Shown: positions 18,309 to 28,917, counted from the first letter of the stretch. The stretch is 64,000 bases of DNA from Actinomycetes bacterium (GCA_029781935.1 JAKOVT010000063.1:1-64000), one strand, 5' to 3'. Translations and numbers: made by a program. The notes: generated by a model from the letters alone, not told the origin.

Positions 18309-19409
18309 TCACGCGGAGGCGAGCGGCAGCATGACGGCGAACGTGGCGCCGGTGCCCTGGCCTCGGCTGTGGGCGGTGAGAGTGCCGCCGTGCTCGCCGA
18401 CGATCGCGCGGGCGATCGTCAGCCCGAGGCCGCTGCCGGACCCGTCGCCGGCACGGCGGGACGGGTCGACACGGTGGAACCGGTGGAAGACGGCGTCCAG
18501 CTGGTCGACGGGGATGCCGTCGCCGTCGTCCGCGACCCGGATGACGGCGTTCCCGCGGTCGACGACGAGGTCGACGTCGACGCGGGTGCTGGTGTGGCGA
18601 AGCGCGTTGTCGAGCAGGTTCGCGAGGACCTGCTGCAGACGCACCGCGTCTGCGGCCACCGGCACGGGCCCGTCGGGCAGCCGGCAGCCCAGCGTGCGTC
18701 CGGCCTTGTCGTAGCCGGGCCTGGCGGCGGCGACCGCGGCCTGCACGATCGCGCGCGCGTCCTCCGTCTCGAGGTGGATGCCCAGAGCGTGCTCCTCGGC
18801 CAGTGCCGCTTCGCGCAGGTCGCCGGACAGGCGGCGCAGCCGCGCGGTCTGGTCGCGCATGGTGGAGAACGTGCCCGCGTCGTCGGGCAGGACGTCGTCC
18901 TCGAGCCCGTCGATGTACGCCTCGAGCGTGGCCAGCGGGGTCCTCAGCTCGTGCGCGAGGTCGGACAGCAGCTGCCGGCGGGTGGCTTCGTTGTCGGCGA
19001 GGCGGACGGCCATCGCCTCGAAGGCGTCGGTGAGCCGGGAGATCTCGCTGGAGAACGCGGCGTCGGGGACGGCGACGTCGAAGCTGCCCGACGCCAGCGT
19101 CTCGGCCGCGTCGGCGAGCTCCTCGACGGGGTGCGCGACCCGACGGACCAGGAACCACGACACAGCACCGGCCGCGACCAGGGACAGCAGCGTGGCGATG
19201 AGCAGAGCGATCGCGAAGGACGTGGCGAACGCCTCCTCGGCGTGGTGCTGGACCAGCGGGTCGGTCTCGCCGGTCTGGGCGAGGTGGTAGTGGAACAGGC
19301 CCGGCGCGACGAGGACAGCGGCGGCGATGAGCGCGAGCGCGCCGACGGCGATGACGACGACCTGCGCGGTCATCAGCCGGGTGACCAGGCGGGGCGCGCG
19401 GCGGGTCAT
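18309..19409 (-). CDS. sensor histidine kinase
   Basis: HAMP, LAHELRTPLATLEAYIDGL, NLLDNALRHT, GSGLGLTIARAIV. Confidence 0.9.
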   Translation of the reverse strand: MTRRAPRLVTRLMTAQVVVIAVGALALIAAAVLVAPGLFHYHLAQTGETDPLVQHHAEEAFATSFAIALLIATLLSLVAAGAVSWFLVRRVAHPVEELADAAETLASGSFDVAVPDAAFSSEISRLTDAFEAMAVRLADNEATRRQLLSDLAHELRTPLATLEAYIDGLEDDVLPDDAGTFSTMRDQTARLRRLSGDLREAALAEEHALGIHLETEDARAIVQAAVAAARPGYDKAGRTLGCRLPDGPVPVAADAVRLQQVLANLLDNALRHTSTRVDVDLVVDRGNAVIRVADDGDGIPVDQLDAVFHRFHRVDPSRRAGDGSGSGLGLTIARAIVGEHGGTLTAHSRGQGTGATFAVMLPLASA

Positions 19410-20095
19410 CCCGGCCCCATGCCGTAGCCGACGCCGCGCACGGTGCGGACGAACCTCGGTTCGGCGGCGTCGTCGCGCAGCTTGCGGCGCAGGTGGCCGA
19501 CGTGGACGTCGACGACGTGTTCGTCGCCGAACCACTCGCCGCCCCACACGTGCTCGATGATCTGTGCCCGCGACAAGGCCGAGCGGGGCCGTGAGGCGAG
19601 CGCGGCGAGGATGTCGAACTCGGTGCGCGTCAGGTCGACCGGCTCGCCGTCGAGGGTGACGGTGCGGGCGTCCGGGTCGACGACGAGCGCGCCGACGACC
19701 AGTGCAGGCACCGGCTCGGCGGACGTCCGGGGCCGGCGCAGCATCGCCTTCGTGCGCGCGATGAGCTCGCGGGGGGAGAACGGCTTGATGATGTAGTCGT
19801 CCGCGCCGACCGACAGTGCGACGACCTTGTCGGTCTCGTCGTCGCGGGCGGTGAGCATGATGACGTAGGCGTCGGTGAACGTGCGGATCTGACGGCAGGC
19901 CTCGACGCCGTCGAAGCCGGGCAGCATGAGGTCGAGCACGATGAGGTCCGGGCGAAGGGTCCGTGCCTGGTCCACGGCGGACGGGCCGTCATGGGCGAGG
20001 TCGACGGCGAAGCCCTCGCGCTCGAGGTAGCTCGCGACGACCTTGGCCAGCGGTACCTCGTCGTCGACGACCAGAACGCGGCCCAGCGGTTGCAT
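19406..20095 (-). CDS. OmpR-family response regulator
   Basis: VLVVDDEVPLAKVV...LIVLDLMLPGFDGVE...IKPFSPRELIART...winged HTH. Confidence 0.9.
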   Translation of the reverse strand: MQPLGRVLVVDDEVPLAKVVASYLEREGFAVDLAHDGPSAVDQARTLRPDLIVLDLMLPGFDGVEACRQIRTFTDAYVIMLTARDDETDKVVALSVGADDYIIKPFSPRELIARTKAMLRRPRTSAEPVPALVVGALVVDPDARTVTLDGEPVDLTRTEFDILAALASRPRSALSRAQIIEHVWGGEWFGDEHVVDVHVGHLRRKLRDDAAEPRFVRTVRGVGYGMGPG

Positions 20096-20305
20096 GTCCG
20101 GCTCCTTCTCCTCCTCGGGCTGCCCTGCTCGGCGTCGCTCGCCGTGCCAGGACCCATCGTGGTGCACCCGGCCCGCGGGCGCGTGGGCACCTCGTCGCCC
20201 GTCGATCCTGCCGTGCGCGCATCGCCGGGAGGACGCGGACTTCCGTCGCCGAGGCGGTGCGTGATGGCATTCCGATTCCGTGCGACACCCGGCAGTATCG
20301 CCCGG

Positions 20306-20617
20306 GTGAGAGTCTCGCTGCTCTACGTCGAGGGCTGCCCGTCCTGGCAGGTCGCCGCGGCGCGCCTGGACGAGGCGCTACGGCTGTCCGGGCACGCGGC
20401 CCAGCAGGTCGAGCGCATCCTTGTGACGAGCGTGGAGCAGGCTGATGCGCTGAAGTTCGTGGGCTCACCGACCTTTCTCATCGAGGGCGAAGACCCTTTC
20501 CTGGATGACGAGCGGAGACCCGTCGGGCTCGCGTGCCGTGTCTACCGAAGCCAAGAGGGACTTGGCGGCTGCCCGAGCATTGACGAACTGATCGAGGCCA
20601 TCGCTGCCCAGGCGTAG
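20306..20617 (+). CDS. thioredoxin-like/alkylmercury lyase-like small protein
   Basis: VSLLYVEGCPSWQVAAARLDEAL...FVGSPTFLIEGEDPF. Confidence 0.6.
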   Translation: MRVSLLYVEGCPSWQVAAARLDEALRLSGHAAQQVERILVTSVEQADALKFVGSPTFLIEGEDPFLDDERRPVGLACRVYRSQEGLGGCPSIDELIEAIAAQA

Positions 20618-20674
20618 GCACGGCCGTCATCACGCGAGAGCCCCGCAGGGCGCGGAGAGATCCCGTGAGCCGCC

Positions 20675-21592
20675 TCAGTGGTCACCGATCCCCGTGATCC
20701 GATCGGTGAAGGTGGCGCCGCCGTCACGGGACTCCCGCACCGTGGATCCCACGAGGACGGCCATGCTCCTACCGTCTGCGGCGAGAGCCGCGGGCTGGCC
20801 TCCGGCGTTGCCGCGTGCGGTCCAGGTGATGCCGTCGTCGTCGGAGGCGTGGACGGTGCCGTCCGGGGAGACCCCGATGAGCCCGCCCTGGGTCCAGGCG
20901 ACGAACGCCACCACCGGCGCCCCGGCCAGCGGGCTCCACGAGGATCCGGTGTCCTTCGAGGCGATCGGACCGGTCTGCGTGGTGGCGACGGCGCGGGTCG
21001 GCTGGTCGGGGTCGAGAGCGAGATCGAACATCCCGGGGTTGGTCAGCGTGGTCCAGGTGACGCCGCCGTCGCTGGAGCGCAGCAGCGTCCCGTCGTGCGC
21101 GGCCACGCCCAGGACCGTGCTGCCCGCGGCGGTGAGGCGGTGGAAGTCGACCTCGCCGAGCAGGCTGACCGTCGTCCAGGCGCGTCCGTCGGTGGAGGCG
21201 CGCAGGCCGAGATCGGCAGGGAGGTCCTCGCCCTGCCCGGGGTGGCCGGAGGCGAGCCAGCGCGTGCCGTCGTAGGCCAGACCCATGACGTCGAACGGGG
21301 TCTCGCTCAGCAGGGCCGGTGCCTGGCCGGGCTCCTGCCGGTACAGGCCCTCGTGCGTGCCCAGCAGCAGCGCCGTGCCGTCGTAGGCGAGGTTGTGCAC
21401 GTGCGCCCATCCGGCGCCGTCCACGTCCACCGCCTCGGCGGCGTCGGTGTCCGAGGGTGCGGTCGACGCGGACAGCGACGGGGTGCTCGACCGGTCGCCG
21501 CTGCTCAGCGAGGGCGACGTGGACGAGGCGGTGCCGCAGGCGGCGAGCAGCAGCACGCCGGCGGCGAGCGCCGTCAGACGTGCGGCGCTCAC
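20675..21592 (-). CDS. F510_1955-type BNR-repeat lipoprotein
   Basis: Lipobox LLLAACG; SSDGGVTWTTL, ASDDDGITWTARG, SRDGGATFTDR repeats; GTG start. Confidence 0.7.
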   Translation of the reverse strand: MSAARLTALAAGVLLLAACGTASSTSPSLSSGDRSSTPSLSASTAPSDTDAAEAVDVDGAGWAHVHNLAYDGTALLLGTHEGLYRQEPGQAPALLSETPFDVMGLAYDGTRWLASGHPGQGEDLPADLGLRASTDGRAWTTVSLLGEVDFHRLTAAGSTVLGVAAHDGTLLRSSDGGVTWTTLTNPGMFDLALDPDQPTRAVATTQTGPIASKDTGSSWSPLAGAPVVAFVAWTQGGLIGVSPDGTVHASDDDGITWTARGNAGGQPAALAADGRSMAVLVGSTVRESRDGGATFTDRITGIGDH

Positions 21593-22212
21593 GAGGCCAG
21601 GAGCTTCTGCATCGTGGTGATCTCGGCCGTCTGGCCGGCCACGACGGCCTCGGCGAGCTTCTTGACCTCGGGGTCGTCGCTGGCGGCGAGGACCTGGTTG
21701 GCCATCGCGACCGCGCCCTGGTGGTGGGCGATCATCATCTGCAGCCACATGCGGTCGAAGTCGGCGCCGGAGGCGTCCATCAGCTTCTGCATGTCTTCGG
21801 CGCTCATCATCCCGGCCATCGACATGCCGCCCATGTCCATGCCGGAGTGGTCCATCGACCCGTCGGAGGCGGTGGCGCCCTCCATCTGCTCAGGGGCTCC
21901 CCACGCGGACAGCCAGCCCTTCATCTGCGCGATCTCGGGGTCCTGCGCGGCCTTGATGTCCTCGGCGAGCTTCTTCACCTCCGGGCTGCTGGCCTGGGCG
22001 AGGGCGAGGTCGGCCATCTCGATGGCCTGCTCGTGGTGGGGGATCATCAGCTGGGCGAAGGAGATGTCCGCGGTGCGGCCCTCCCCGGCGACGACGGCCG
22101 TGCTGGCGCCGCCGCTGGTCATGGCGGAGTGGTCCCCGGAGCCGCAGGCGGCCAGCGTGAGGACGAGGGCGAGGCCGGTGGCGGCCAGGGCGAGGGGGCG
22201 TCGGGCGCTCAT
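21589..22212 (-). CDS. DUF305 lipoprotein
   Basis: LAACGSGDHS; FAQLMIPHHEQAIEMADLAL and LQMMIAHHQGAVAMANQVL. Confidence 0.9.
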   Translation of the reverse strand: MSARRPLALAATGLALVLTLAACGSGDHSAMTSGGASTAVVAGEGRTADISFAQLMIPHHEQAIEMADLALAQASSPEVKKLAEDIKAAQDPEIAQMKGWLSAWGAPEQMEGATASDGSMDHSGMDMGGMSMAGMMSAEDMQKLMDASGADFDRMWLQMMIAHHQGAVAMANQVLAASDDPEVKKLAEAVVAGQTAEITTMQKLLAS

Positions 22213-22280
22213 GGCGTTCGCTGTCTCCTTGCGTGGTCGTCGCCGGAGCACGGTGCCCCGACGCGTGGAACGGTGTCGGG

Positions 22281-23795
22281 TCAGGTCGTGTAGTCGAGGC
22301 GGGTCATCATCCCGGCCTCCATGTGCACGGCGGTGTGGCAGTGGAGCATCCAGCGGCCGGGGTTGTCGGCGAGCACGGCGACGTCGACCGCGCCCATCGA
22401 GGGGACCAGGACGGTGTCCTTGCGGGTGCCGGAGCCGCCTGCGGCGCCGAGCTGGAACGTGTGGCCGTGCAGGTGCAGCGGGTGGGCCATCATCGAGTGG
22501 TTCATGACCCGCAGCCGGGTCGTCTGCCCGGCCGCCACTGTGAGGGGGACGGTCTCGTCGTAGGTGCGGCCGTTGATGGTCCACACGTAGGGGGCCATCG
22601 ACCCGGACAGGACGACGTCCTGGCTGGTGTCGGCGTCGGCGGCCGGCAGCGCGGTCCCGGGCGCGGCGCTGAGCACGTCGGCGGTGAGCGGGTAGCCGGA
22701 CAGCTCGGTCGGCTGGAACGACGCCTCAGGGACGGTCCCGGCGCCGGTGCGCACGAGGGCGCGGGCCAGGCCGGGCTTGCCGTAGCGGCGGGCGACGAAC
22801 GGGAACACGCCGTCCTCGAGGGTGACGACCGCGTCGTAGCGCTCGCCCATCCCCAGGCGCAGCAGGCTCGTCGGGACCGGGTTCACGGCGTAGCCGTCGG
22901 TGTGGGTGATCAGCAGCTGGTGGCCGGCCAGCGCGACGTCGAACACGGAGTCGGCGGCGGCGTTGATGATGCGCAGCCGCACCTTCTGCCCGGGTTCGGC
23001 GGTCAGGACGTCGGGGTCGGCGGGCGCGCGGCCGTTGATGACGTAGAGGGAGTAGTCGACGTCGCCGCCGTCCATGTTCATGCCGCCCATCCCGGACCCG
23101 CCCATCCCGGACCCGCCCATGCCCATGCCGCCCATGTGGCCCATTCCGTCGCCGTCCTTGCCGGCGGCGACGAGGGCGTCGTAGGACTCCATGAGGCTCG
23201 GGCCGATCCCGTCGGACCAGTCGTCGAGCACGAGGATCCACTCGTGGTCGTAGCCGCCGGGCTCGTCGGCGGCGTCGACGATGAACGGGGCGTACAGGCC
23301 GCGGTCCACCTGGGCGCCGTGGTGCGGATGGAACCAGTGGGTGCCGGCGTCGGGGACGACGAAGTCGTACTCGAACGCGCCGCCGGCCGCGATCTCCGCA
23401 GTGGTGAGACCAGGCACGCCGTCCATGTCGTTGCGGATCGCCAGGCCGTGCCAGTGCACGCTGGTCGGCTCCGGCAGCCCGTTCTGCACCATGACCTGCA
23501 CGCGGTCGCCGACGGTGGCGCGGATGGGCTTGCCGGGGACGGAGTCGCCGTACGCCCAGGTCGTCACGATGCGGCCGGCGAGGTCGACCTGCAGCGGGGC
23601 GGCGGTGAGGGTGACGCGCTGGAGCGTGCCGGTGGTGGGTCGGGACTTCTCGGCGGCGGCGACCGCCGACGCGAGGGCCGCCGGGTCGCTGGTCGCGGTG
23701 TCGGGGGCGCACGCAGCCAGCACGCCGACGGCGCCGGCGCCGAGCGCCCCGGCGAGCAGCTGGCGGCGGCTGACGCACGCGTGGCGGATGGTCAT
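22281..23795 (-). CDS. multicopper oxidase
   Basis: TSVHWHGLAI, HWFHPHHG, HPLHLHGHTFQL, HCHTAVHMEAGMM copper ligands; Tat-like SRRQLLAGALG. Confidence 0.92.
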   Translation of the reverse strand: MTIRHACVSRRQLLAGALGAGAVGVLAACAPDTATSDPAALASAVAAAEKSRPTTGTLQRVTLTAAPLQVDLAGRIVTTWAYGDSVPGKPIRATVGDRVQVMVQNGLPEPTSVHWHGLAIRNDMDGVPGLTTAEIAAGGAFEYDFVVPDAGTHWFHPHHGAQVDRGLYAPFIVDAADEPGGYDHEWILVLDDWSDGIGPSLMESYDALVAAGKDGDGMGHMGGMGMGGSGMGGSGMGGMNMDGGDVDYSLYVINGRAPADPDVLTAEPGQKVRLRIINAAADSVFDVALAGHQLLITHTDGYAVNPVPTSLLRLGMGERYDAVVTLEDGVFPFVARRYGKPGLARALVRTGAGTVPEASFQPTELSGYPLTADVLSAAPGTALPAADADTSQDVVLSGSMAPYVWTINGRTYDETVPLTVAAGQTTRLRVMNHSMMAHPLHLHGHTFQLGAAGGSGTRKDTVLVPSMGAVDVAVLADNPGRWMLHCHTAVHMEAGMMTRLDYTT

Positions 23796-23876
23796 GGCGG
23801 CAACTCCTCCTGCGGGCGCCGTGCCGGCGTCCTTGTTCAAGCATCGGTGCCGTGGGCGGGTGCCCCGGTCCGGGAA

Positions 23877-23895
23877 CGATGAAGGTCCGATGAAG
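23877..23895. promoter_or_regulatory. candidate response-regulator box (direct repeat)
   Basis: cgatgaag-gtc-cgatgaag, 11-bp period; matching inverse copy at 25725-25743. Confidence 0.5.
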
Positions 23896-23973
23896 ATGAG
23901 GCCGGAAGGGGCCCCGCGGGGCGCTCCGGGCGCTGGCGGCGTCCACCATGTCGGTGAGCAGGAGGTGGACGGC

Positions 23974-24303
23974 ATGGTCGAGTGGCTGGTGGCTGCCGTG
24001 GCAGCGGCCGGGGCCGGCCTGGTCGTGTTCGGCCTGGCGACCGGCCGGCTGGACCGCGACGCGCAGGGCTGCTGCCCGGCCGACCCCGCCCAGGACCTGC
24101 GGATGCGGCCCGTCGCCGACGACGTGACCCGGGCCGGGGCCGCCGCAGGTGCGACGGCCCCTGGCCCAGGAGCCGGTCAGGCTGCTGCCGGCTCGGTGTC
24201 GCGCTCCGCCGCGGCGCCCGGCGTCGAGGACCGGAGCGTGACCGCGGCGAGGACCGCGCCCACCGCGGCGATCGCGGCGGACCCGACGAGCGCGGCGGAG
24301 TAG
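23974..24303 (+). CDS. small membrane protein (overlaps MFS gene 3' end)
   Basis: MVEWLVAAVAAAGAGLVVFGLATGRLDRDAQGCCPADPAQDLRMRP; true 3' extent uncertain. Confidence 0.4.
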   Translation: MVEWLVAAVAAAGAGLVVFGLATGRLDRDAQGCCPADPAQDLRMRPVADDVTRAGAAAGATAPGPGAGQAAAGSVSRSAAAPGVEDRSVTAARTAPTAAIAADPTSAAE

Positions 24304-25607
24304 CCGCCGGTCAGGTCGAGTGCGTCCGCCCCGGCCGTGGCGCCCGCCGCCGCTGCGACGGCGGTCATCCCCGCGAGGCCGAGCGCGGACCCGATCTGGT
24401 AGCTGGTGTTGACGATGCCCGACGCGAGGCCGCCCTCCTCGGGCGCGGCGGCGGACAGGGCGGTGCCCAGCGACGGGATGAACGCCATCGCCATGCCGGC
24501 GGCCGTGACGAGCGTCGCGGGGAGCACGTCGACCAGGTAGCTGCCGTCGGCGTCGATGCGCGAGAGCCACAGCATGCCGACCGCGAGGGTCGCCAGGCCT
24601 GTGACGGTCATGCGCTTGGGGCCGAACCGGCCGATGAGGCGCGGAGCCGCCACGACCATCCCGATCATGATCGTCACCGTCAGCGGGAGCAGGGCCGCGC
24701 CGGACGCGAACGCGCCGAGGCCGAGGACCTGCTGCAGGTAGAGGTTGACGAAGAAGAACATCGGGATCCACGCCGCACCCAGCAGCAGCTGGGCGACGTT
24801 GGCGGCCGCGAGGTTCGGCGCGCGGAAGATGCCCAGGCGCACCAGCGGGGCCTTGCGAGTGGCCTGCAGGACGACGAACACGACCAGCAGCGCTGCACCA
24901 ACGGCGGCCGGGACGAGCGTGGCCGCGGAGGTCCAGCCGTTCTCGGGCGCCGAGACGACGGCGTACACGACCGCGGCGAGGCCGCCGGTCACGGTGGCGG
25001 CGCCGAGCCAGTCGATCGAGCCGCGCTGCGCGCGACCGGCGGGCATGACCTTGGGCGTGGCGATCAGCACTGCGGCGGCGATGGGGATGTTGATGAAGAA
25101 GACCCACGGCCACGACAGATACTCGGTGAGCACGCCCCCAAGGAACACGCCGGCGGTGCCGCCGGCCGGTGCTGCGGCCCCGTACAGCGACAGGGCGCGG
25201 GTGAGCTCGCGCGGCTCGGACCCGAACACCATGAACAGCAGCGTCAGCGCCGACGGCGCGATGAGCGCCGAGCCTGCGCCCTGAACGGCGCGACCGACCA
25301 GCTCGACGGCCGGGGAGCCGGCCAGACCGGCCACGAGCGAGCCTGCGGCCAGGACGAGCCAGCCGGTGGTGAAGATGCGTCGCGCCCCGAGCAGGTCTGA
25401 GAGGCGTCCGCCGAGGAGCAGCAGCCCGCCGAACGCGACGACGTAGGCGTTGAACACCCACGACAACGACTCGGGGCTGAACCCGAGGTCGGCCTGGATG
25501 TGGGGCAGGGCCACGCCGATGATCGACGTGTCCATGATGACCATGAACTGGGCCGTCGCGATGACGGCCAGGGCCGCGCCCTTCGACGCGGCTGACGAGG
25601 ACGGCAT
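24177..25607 (-). CDS. MFS transporter (DHA2-like)
   Basis: [24 protein letters not shown]...[12 protein letters not shown]; many TM segments. Confidence 0.85.
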   Translation of the reverse strand: MPSSSAASKGAALAVIATAQFMVIMDTSIIGVALPHIQADLGFSPESLSWVFNAYVVAFGGLLLLGGRLSDLLGARRIFTTGWLVLAAGSLVAGLAGSPAVELVGRAVQGAGSALIAPSALTLLFMVFGSEPRELTRALSLYGAAAPAGGTAGVFLGGVLTEYLSWPWVFFINIPIAAAVLIATPKVMPAGRAQRGSIDWLGAATVTGGLAAVVYAVVSAPENGWTSAATLVPAAVGAALLVVFVVLQATRKAPLVRLGIFRAPNLAAANVAQLLLGAAWIPMFFFVNLYLQQVLGLGAFASGAALLPLTVTIMIGMVVAAPRLIGRFGPKRMTVTGLATLAVGMLWLSRIDADGSYLVDVLPATLVTAAGMAMAFIPSLGTALSAAAPEEGGLASGIVNTSYQIGSALGLAGMTAVAAAAGATAGADALDLTGGYSAALVGSAAIAAVGAVLAAVTLRSSTPGAAAERDTEPAAA

Positions 25608-25674
25608 GTCCCCTCCTTCGTGAATCCCCCCGGTGGTGCGCCGCTGGACGGCGGCGCGTTGACGGGGGTTCCAA

Positions 25675-25691
25675 GTACCCCAGGGGGGTAT
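25675..25691. promoter_or_regulatory. CsoR-type operator
   Basis: gtacccc-agg-ggggtat upstream of MFS gene. Confidence 0.5.
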
Positions 25692-25724
25692 CTGCATTCC
25701 CGGTCGTCCCCGCTCCGGGCGGGT

Positions 25725-25743
25725 CTTCATCGGATCTTCATGG
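25725..25743. promoter_or_regulatory. candidate response-regulator box (direct repeat, inverse orientation)
   Basis: cttcatcg-gat-cttcatgg, 11-bp period. Confidence 0.5.
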
Positions 25744-25762
25744 AAGAAGCCCCCACCGACGG

Positions 25763-25783
25763 GCATACCCCGGGAGGGTATGC
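25763..25783. promoter_or_regulatory. CsoR-type operator
   Basis: gcataccccgggagggtatgc palindrome 38 bp upstream of copper operon start. Confidence 0.6.
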
Positions 25784-25820
25784 AGTTGTCAGGGGTACCA
25801 CCCGATCGAGAGGACACGAC

Positions 25821-26072
25821 ATGAACACCCAGCGCGCCCTGCTCCAGGTCGGCGGCACCCGGTGGGCCGCCCGTCCCGCCACCGTCCGCGACGCCCTGTA
25901 CAGCCGCCCCGGCGTCCTGGGCGTCCGGACCAACCCGGTCAACCAGACGGCGCTGGTGTCCTTCGACGCCGACCGCACCACGTTCACCCAGCTGTCGGCG
26001 TGGGTGCGGGAGTGCCGTCGCCACTGCGCCGGCCAGACCGAGCCCGCGCACGAGTGCGCACTCACGCCATGA
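25821..26072 (+). CDS. HMA-like small metal-binding protein
   Basis: betaalphabeta-type sequence [36 protein letters not shown] without the N-terminal CxxC; ATGA overlap with copA. Confidence 0.6.
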   Translation: MNTQRALLQVGGTRWAARPATVRDALYSRPGVLGVRTNPVNQTALVSFDADRTTFTQLSAWVRECRRHCAGQTEPAHECALTP

Positions 26073-28429
26073 CCGGCATGCACCCCGCCGCAGCGGGCGC
26101 CCCGACCACGAGCCACACACCGCAGGAGCACCTCATGAGCACCCAGACCGACACCGGCACCGCCGCCGGCCCCGGCACGCGCACCGTCGACCTGCAGATC
26201 GGCGGCATGACCTGCTCGTCGTGCGCCGCCCGGATCGAGAAGAAGCTCAACAAGCTCCCCGGCGTCCACGCCGAGGTCAACTTCGCCACCGAGGTCGCCC
26301 GCGTCGAGGCACCGGCCGACGTCGACGTCGACCAGCTCGTGGCCACCGTGGAGGCCACCGGCTACACCGCGGCCGTCCCCCGCCCCGCGCACGAGACGAC
26401 CGGGGCCGACACCGGCGGGCACGACCACGGCGGCGGCGAACCCGCCCAGCTCACCAGCCTCCGCCAGCGCCTCGTCGTCTCGACCGTGCTCACCGTCCCG
26501 GTGGTGCTGTTGGCGATGATCCCGGCGCTGCAGTTCCCCAACTGGCAGTGGCTGTCGCTCACCCTCACCGCCCCCGTCGTCGTGTGGGGCGCGTGGCCGT
26601 TCCACAAGGCCGCCTGGACCAACCTGCGCCACGGCGCGGCGACCATGGACACCCTCATCAGCCTGGGCGTGTCCGCGGCGTTCCTGTGGAGCCTGTACGC
26701 GCTGTTCTTCGGCGACGCCGGCATGACCGGCATGACGATGGGCTTCGAGCTCATCCCCAGCCGGGAGAACGCGTCGGCCCACCTCTACCTCGAGGTCGCC
26801 GCCGCCGTCACCACCCTCATCCTGCTTGGGCGTTTCCTCGAGGCCCGCGCCAAGACCCGCTCCGGCGCCGCGCTGCGCGCCCTGCTCGACATGGGCGCCA
26901 AGGAGGTAGGCATCCTGCGCGACGGCGCCGAGGTCCGCCGTCCCGTCACCGAGCTCGCGGTCGGCGACCTGTTCGTCGTGCGGCCCGGCGAGAAGGTCGC
27001 CACCGACGGCGTCGTCGTCGAGGGCGCGTCCGCCGTCGACACCAGCATGCTCACCGGCGAGCCCGTCCCGGTCGAGGTCGGCACCGGCGACCCGGTCGTC
27101 GGAGCGACCGTGAACACCAGCGGCCGTCTCGTCGTGCGCGCCACCCGCGTCGGCGCCGACACCCAGCTCGCGCAGATGGCCAAGCTCGTCGCCGACGCCC
27201 AGAACGGCAAGGCGCCCGTCCAGCGCCTGGCCGACCGCGTGTCCGCGGTGTTCGTGCCCATCGTCATCGGCATCGCGCTGCTCACCCTCGTCGGGTGGCT
27301 GATCGCCGGCGCCGGCCTGGAGTTCGCGTTCACCGCGGCCGTCGCCGTCCTGATCATCGCCTGCCCGTGCGCCCTGGGCCTGGCCACCCCGACAGCGCTG
27401 CTGGTCGGGACCGGGCGCGCGGCCCAGCTCGGCATCCTCATCAAGGGCCCGCAGGTCCTGGAGTCCACCCGCCGGGTCGACACCGTCGTCCTGGACAAGA
27501 CCGGCACCGTCACCACCGGCGCCATGAGCCTGGTCGAGGTCGTCCCCGCCGACGGCATCACCGCCACGGACCTGCTGCGCTACGGCGGCTCGCTCGAGGA
27601 CGCCTCCGAGCACCCCATCGCCCAGGCCATCGCCGACGCCGCCCGCACCGCCCTGCCCGAGCTGTCCCCGGTCGAGTGGTTCGCCTCCACCCAGGGACGC
27701 GGCGTCGCCGGCATCGTCGACGGCCACGCCGTCGTCGCCGGCCGCACCGCCTGGCTGCGCGAGGACTGGGCCCTGGCCGTCCCCGACGACCTCGCCACCG
27801 CCCAGGAGGCGGCGGAGGCCCTCGGCCGGACCGTCATCGGCATCGGATGGGACGGGCAGATGCGCGGCCTGGCCGTCGTCGCCGACACCGTGAAGCCGAC
27901 CAGCGCCCAGGCCATCGCCGAGCTGCGCGAGCTCGGGCTTACCCCGGTCCTGCTCACCGGCGACAACGAGCGCGCCGCCCGCGCCGTCGCCGCCGAGGTC
28001 GGCATCGACGAGGTCATCGCCGAGGTCCTCCCGTGGGACAAGGTCGACGTGGTCAAGCGGCTGCAGGCCGACGGGCGCGTCGTCGCGATGATCGGCGACG
28101 GCGTCAACGACGCCGCCGCGCTCGCCCAGTCCGACCTGGGCATCGCGATGGGCACCGGCACCGACGTCGCCATCGAAGCCAGCGACCTCACGCTGGTCAC
28201 CGGCGACCTGCGCGCCGCCGCCGACGCCGTCCGGCTCTCCCGGCGGACCCTGCGCACCATCAAGGGCAACCTGTTCTGGGCGTTCGCCTACAACGTCGCC
28301 GCCATCCCGCTGGCCGTGCTCGGCCTGCTCAACCCGATCGTCGCCGGCGCCGCCATGGCGTTCTCGTCGGTCTTCGTCGTCACCAACAGCCTGCGGCTGC
28401 GCCGCTTCACCGGCCGCACCGCTGCCTGA
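26069..28429 (+). CDS. copA: copper-translocating P-type ATPase
   Basis: [19 protein letters not shown] domain; [29 protein letters not shown]. Confidence 0.93.
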   Translation: MTGMHPAAAGAPTTSHTPQEHLMSTQTDTGTAAGPGTRTVDLQIGGMTCSSCAARIEKKLNKLPGVHAEVNFATEVARVEAPADVDVDQLVATVEATGYTAAVPRPAHETTGADTGGHDHGGGEPAQLTSLRQRLVVSTVLTVPVVLLAMIPALQFPNWQWLSLTLTAPVVVWGAWPFHKAAWTNLRHGAATMDTLISLGVSAAFLWSLYALFFGDAGMTGMTMGFELIPSRENASAHLYLEVAAAVTTLILLGRFLEARAKTRSGAALRALLDMGAKEVGILRDGAEVRRPVTELAVGDLFVVRPGEKVATDGVVVEGASAVDTSMLTGEPVPVEVGTGDPVVGATVNTSGRLVVRATRVGADTQLAQMAKLVADAQNGKAPVQRLADRVSAVFVPIVIGIALLTLVGWLIAGAGLEFAFTAAVAVLIIACPCALGLATPTALLVGTGRAAQLGILIKGPQVLESTRRVDTVVLDKTGTVTTGAMSLVEVVPADGITATDLLRYGGSLEDASEHPIAQAIADAARTALPELSPVEWFASTQGRGVAGIVDGHAVVAGRTAWLREDWALAVPDDLATAQEAAEALGRTVIGIGWDGQMRGLAVVADTVKPTSAQAIAELRELGLTPVLLTGDNERAARAVAAEVGIDEVIAEVLPWDKVDVVKRLQADGRVVAMIGDGVNDAAALAQSDLGIAMGTGTDVAIEASDLTLVTGDLRAAADAVRLSRRTLRTIKGNLFWAFAYNVAAIPLAVLGLLNPIVAGAAMAFSSVFVVTNSLRLRRFTGRTAA

Positions 28430-28455
28430 CCCACCCACCACCAGGAGGAACCACC

Positions 28456-28668
28456 ATGAGCACCACCACCTACCCCGTCACCGGCATGACCTGCGGCCAC
28501 TGCGTCACCGCCGTCACCGAGGAGGTCGGCGCCCTGCCCGGCGTCACCGACGTCGCCATCGACCTCGTCCCCGGCGGCACCTCCCAGGTGACGGTCACCA
28601 GCGACGAGCCCCTGGACCGCGACGCGGTCGCCGCCGCGGTCGACGAGGCCGGCTACCAGCTCGCCTGA
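28456..28668 (+). CDS. copZ: copper chaperone, HMA domain
   Basis: YPVTGMTCGHCVTAVTEEVGALPGVTDVAIDL. Confidence 0.9.
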   Translation: MSTTTYPVTGMTCGHCVTAVTEEVGALPGVTDVAIDLVPGGTSQVTVTSDEPLDRDAVAAAVDEAGYQLA

Positions 28669-28692
28669 GGGGCTCGCCCGCTCCCGCAAGCA

Positions 28693-28724
28693 CGAAGCCA
28701 GGCCCCGGACGGGGCCTGGCTTCG
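28693..28724. terminator. hairpin terminator
   Basis: cgaagccaggcccc-ggac-ggggcctggcttcg perfect 14-bp arms. Confidence 0.8.
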
Positions 28725-28771
28725 CGGGTGCCTCGCGGCGCTTCGGAACGGGCTGGTGTCAGCCGGACCGG

Positions 28772-28917
28772 TCAGATGTCGTATTAGCACCTGAACCTCC
28801 GGGTCGTTGGCCACCATCGTGGCCCTGACCTGCAGCGTTGCACACGTCCCTGTCGTCGTACCCGGGACGACGGGGTGCGAATGGGGGTCGAGTTGTGCGA
28901 ATCCTGTGCGAACCAAC
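28772..28917. repeat. att-like core plus ~145-bp direct repeat, copy 2
   Basis: tcagatgtcgtattagcacctgaacctcc...gtgcgaatcctgtgcgaac, same orientation as 18158-18300. Confidence 0.8.

Noticed and set aside
22726-25674. 982-aa minus-strand ORF spanning MCO and MFS
   Set aside because: Arg-rich out-of-frame reading across two well-supported genes.
25727-28441. 904-aa minus-strand ORF
   Set aside because: Antisense to copA, which has unequivocal P-type ATPase motifs.
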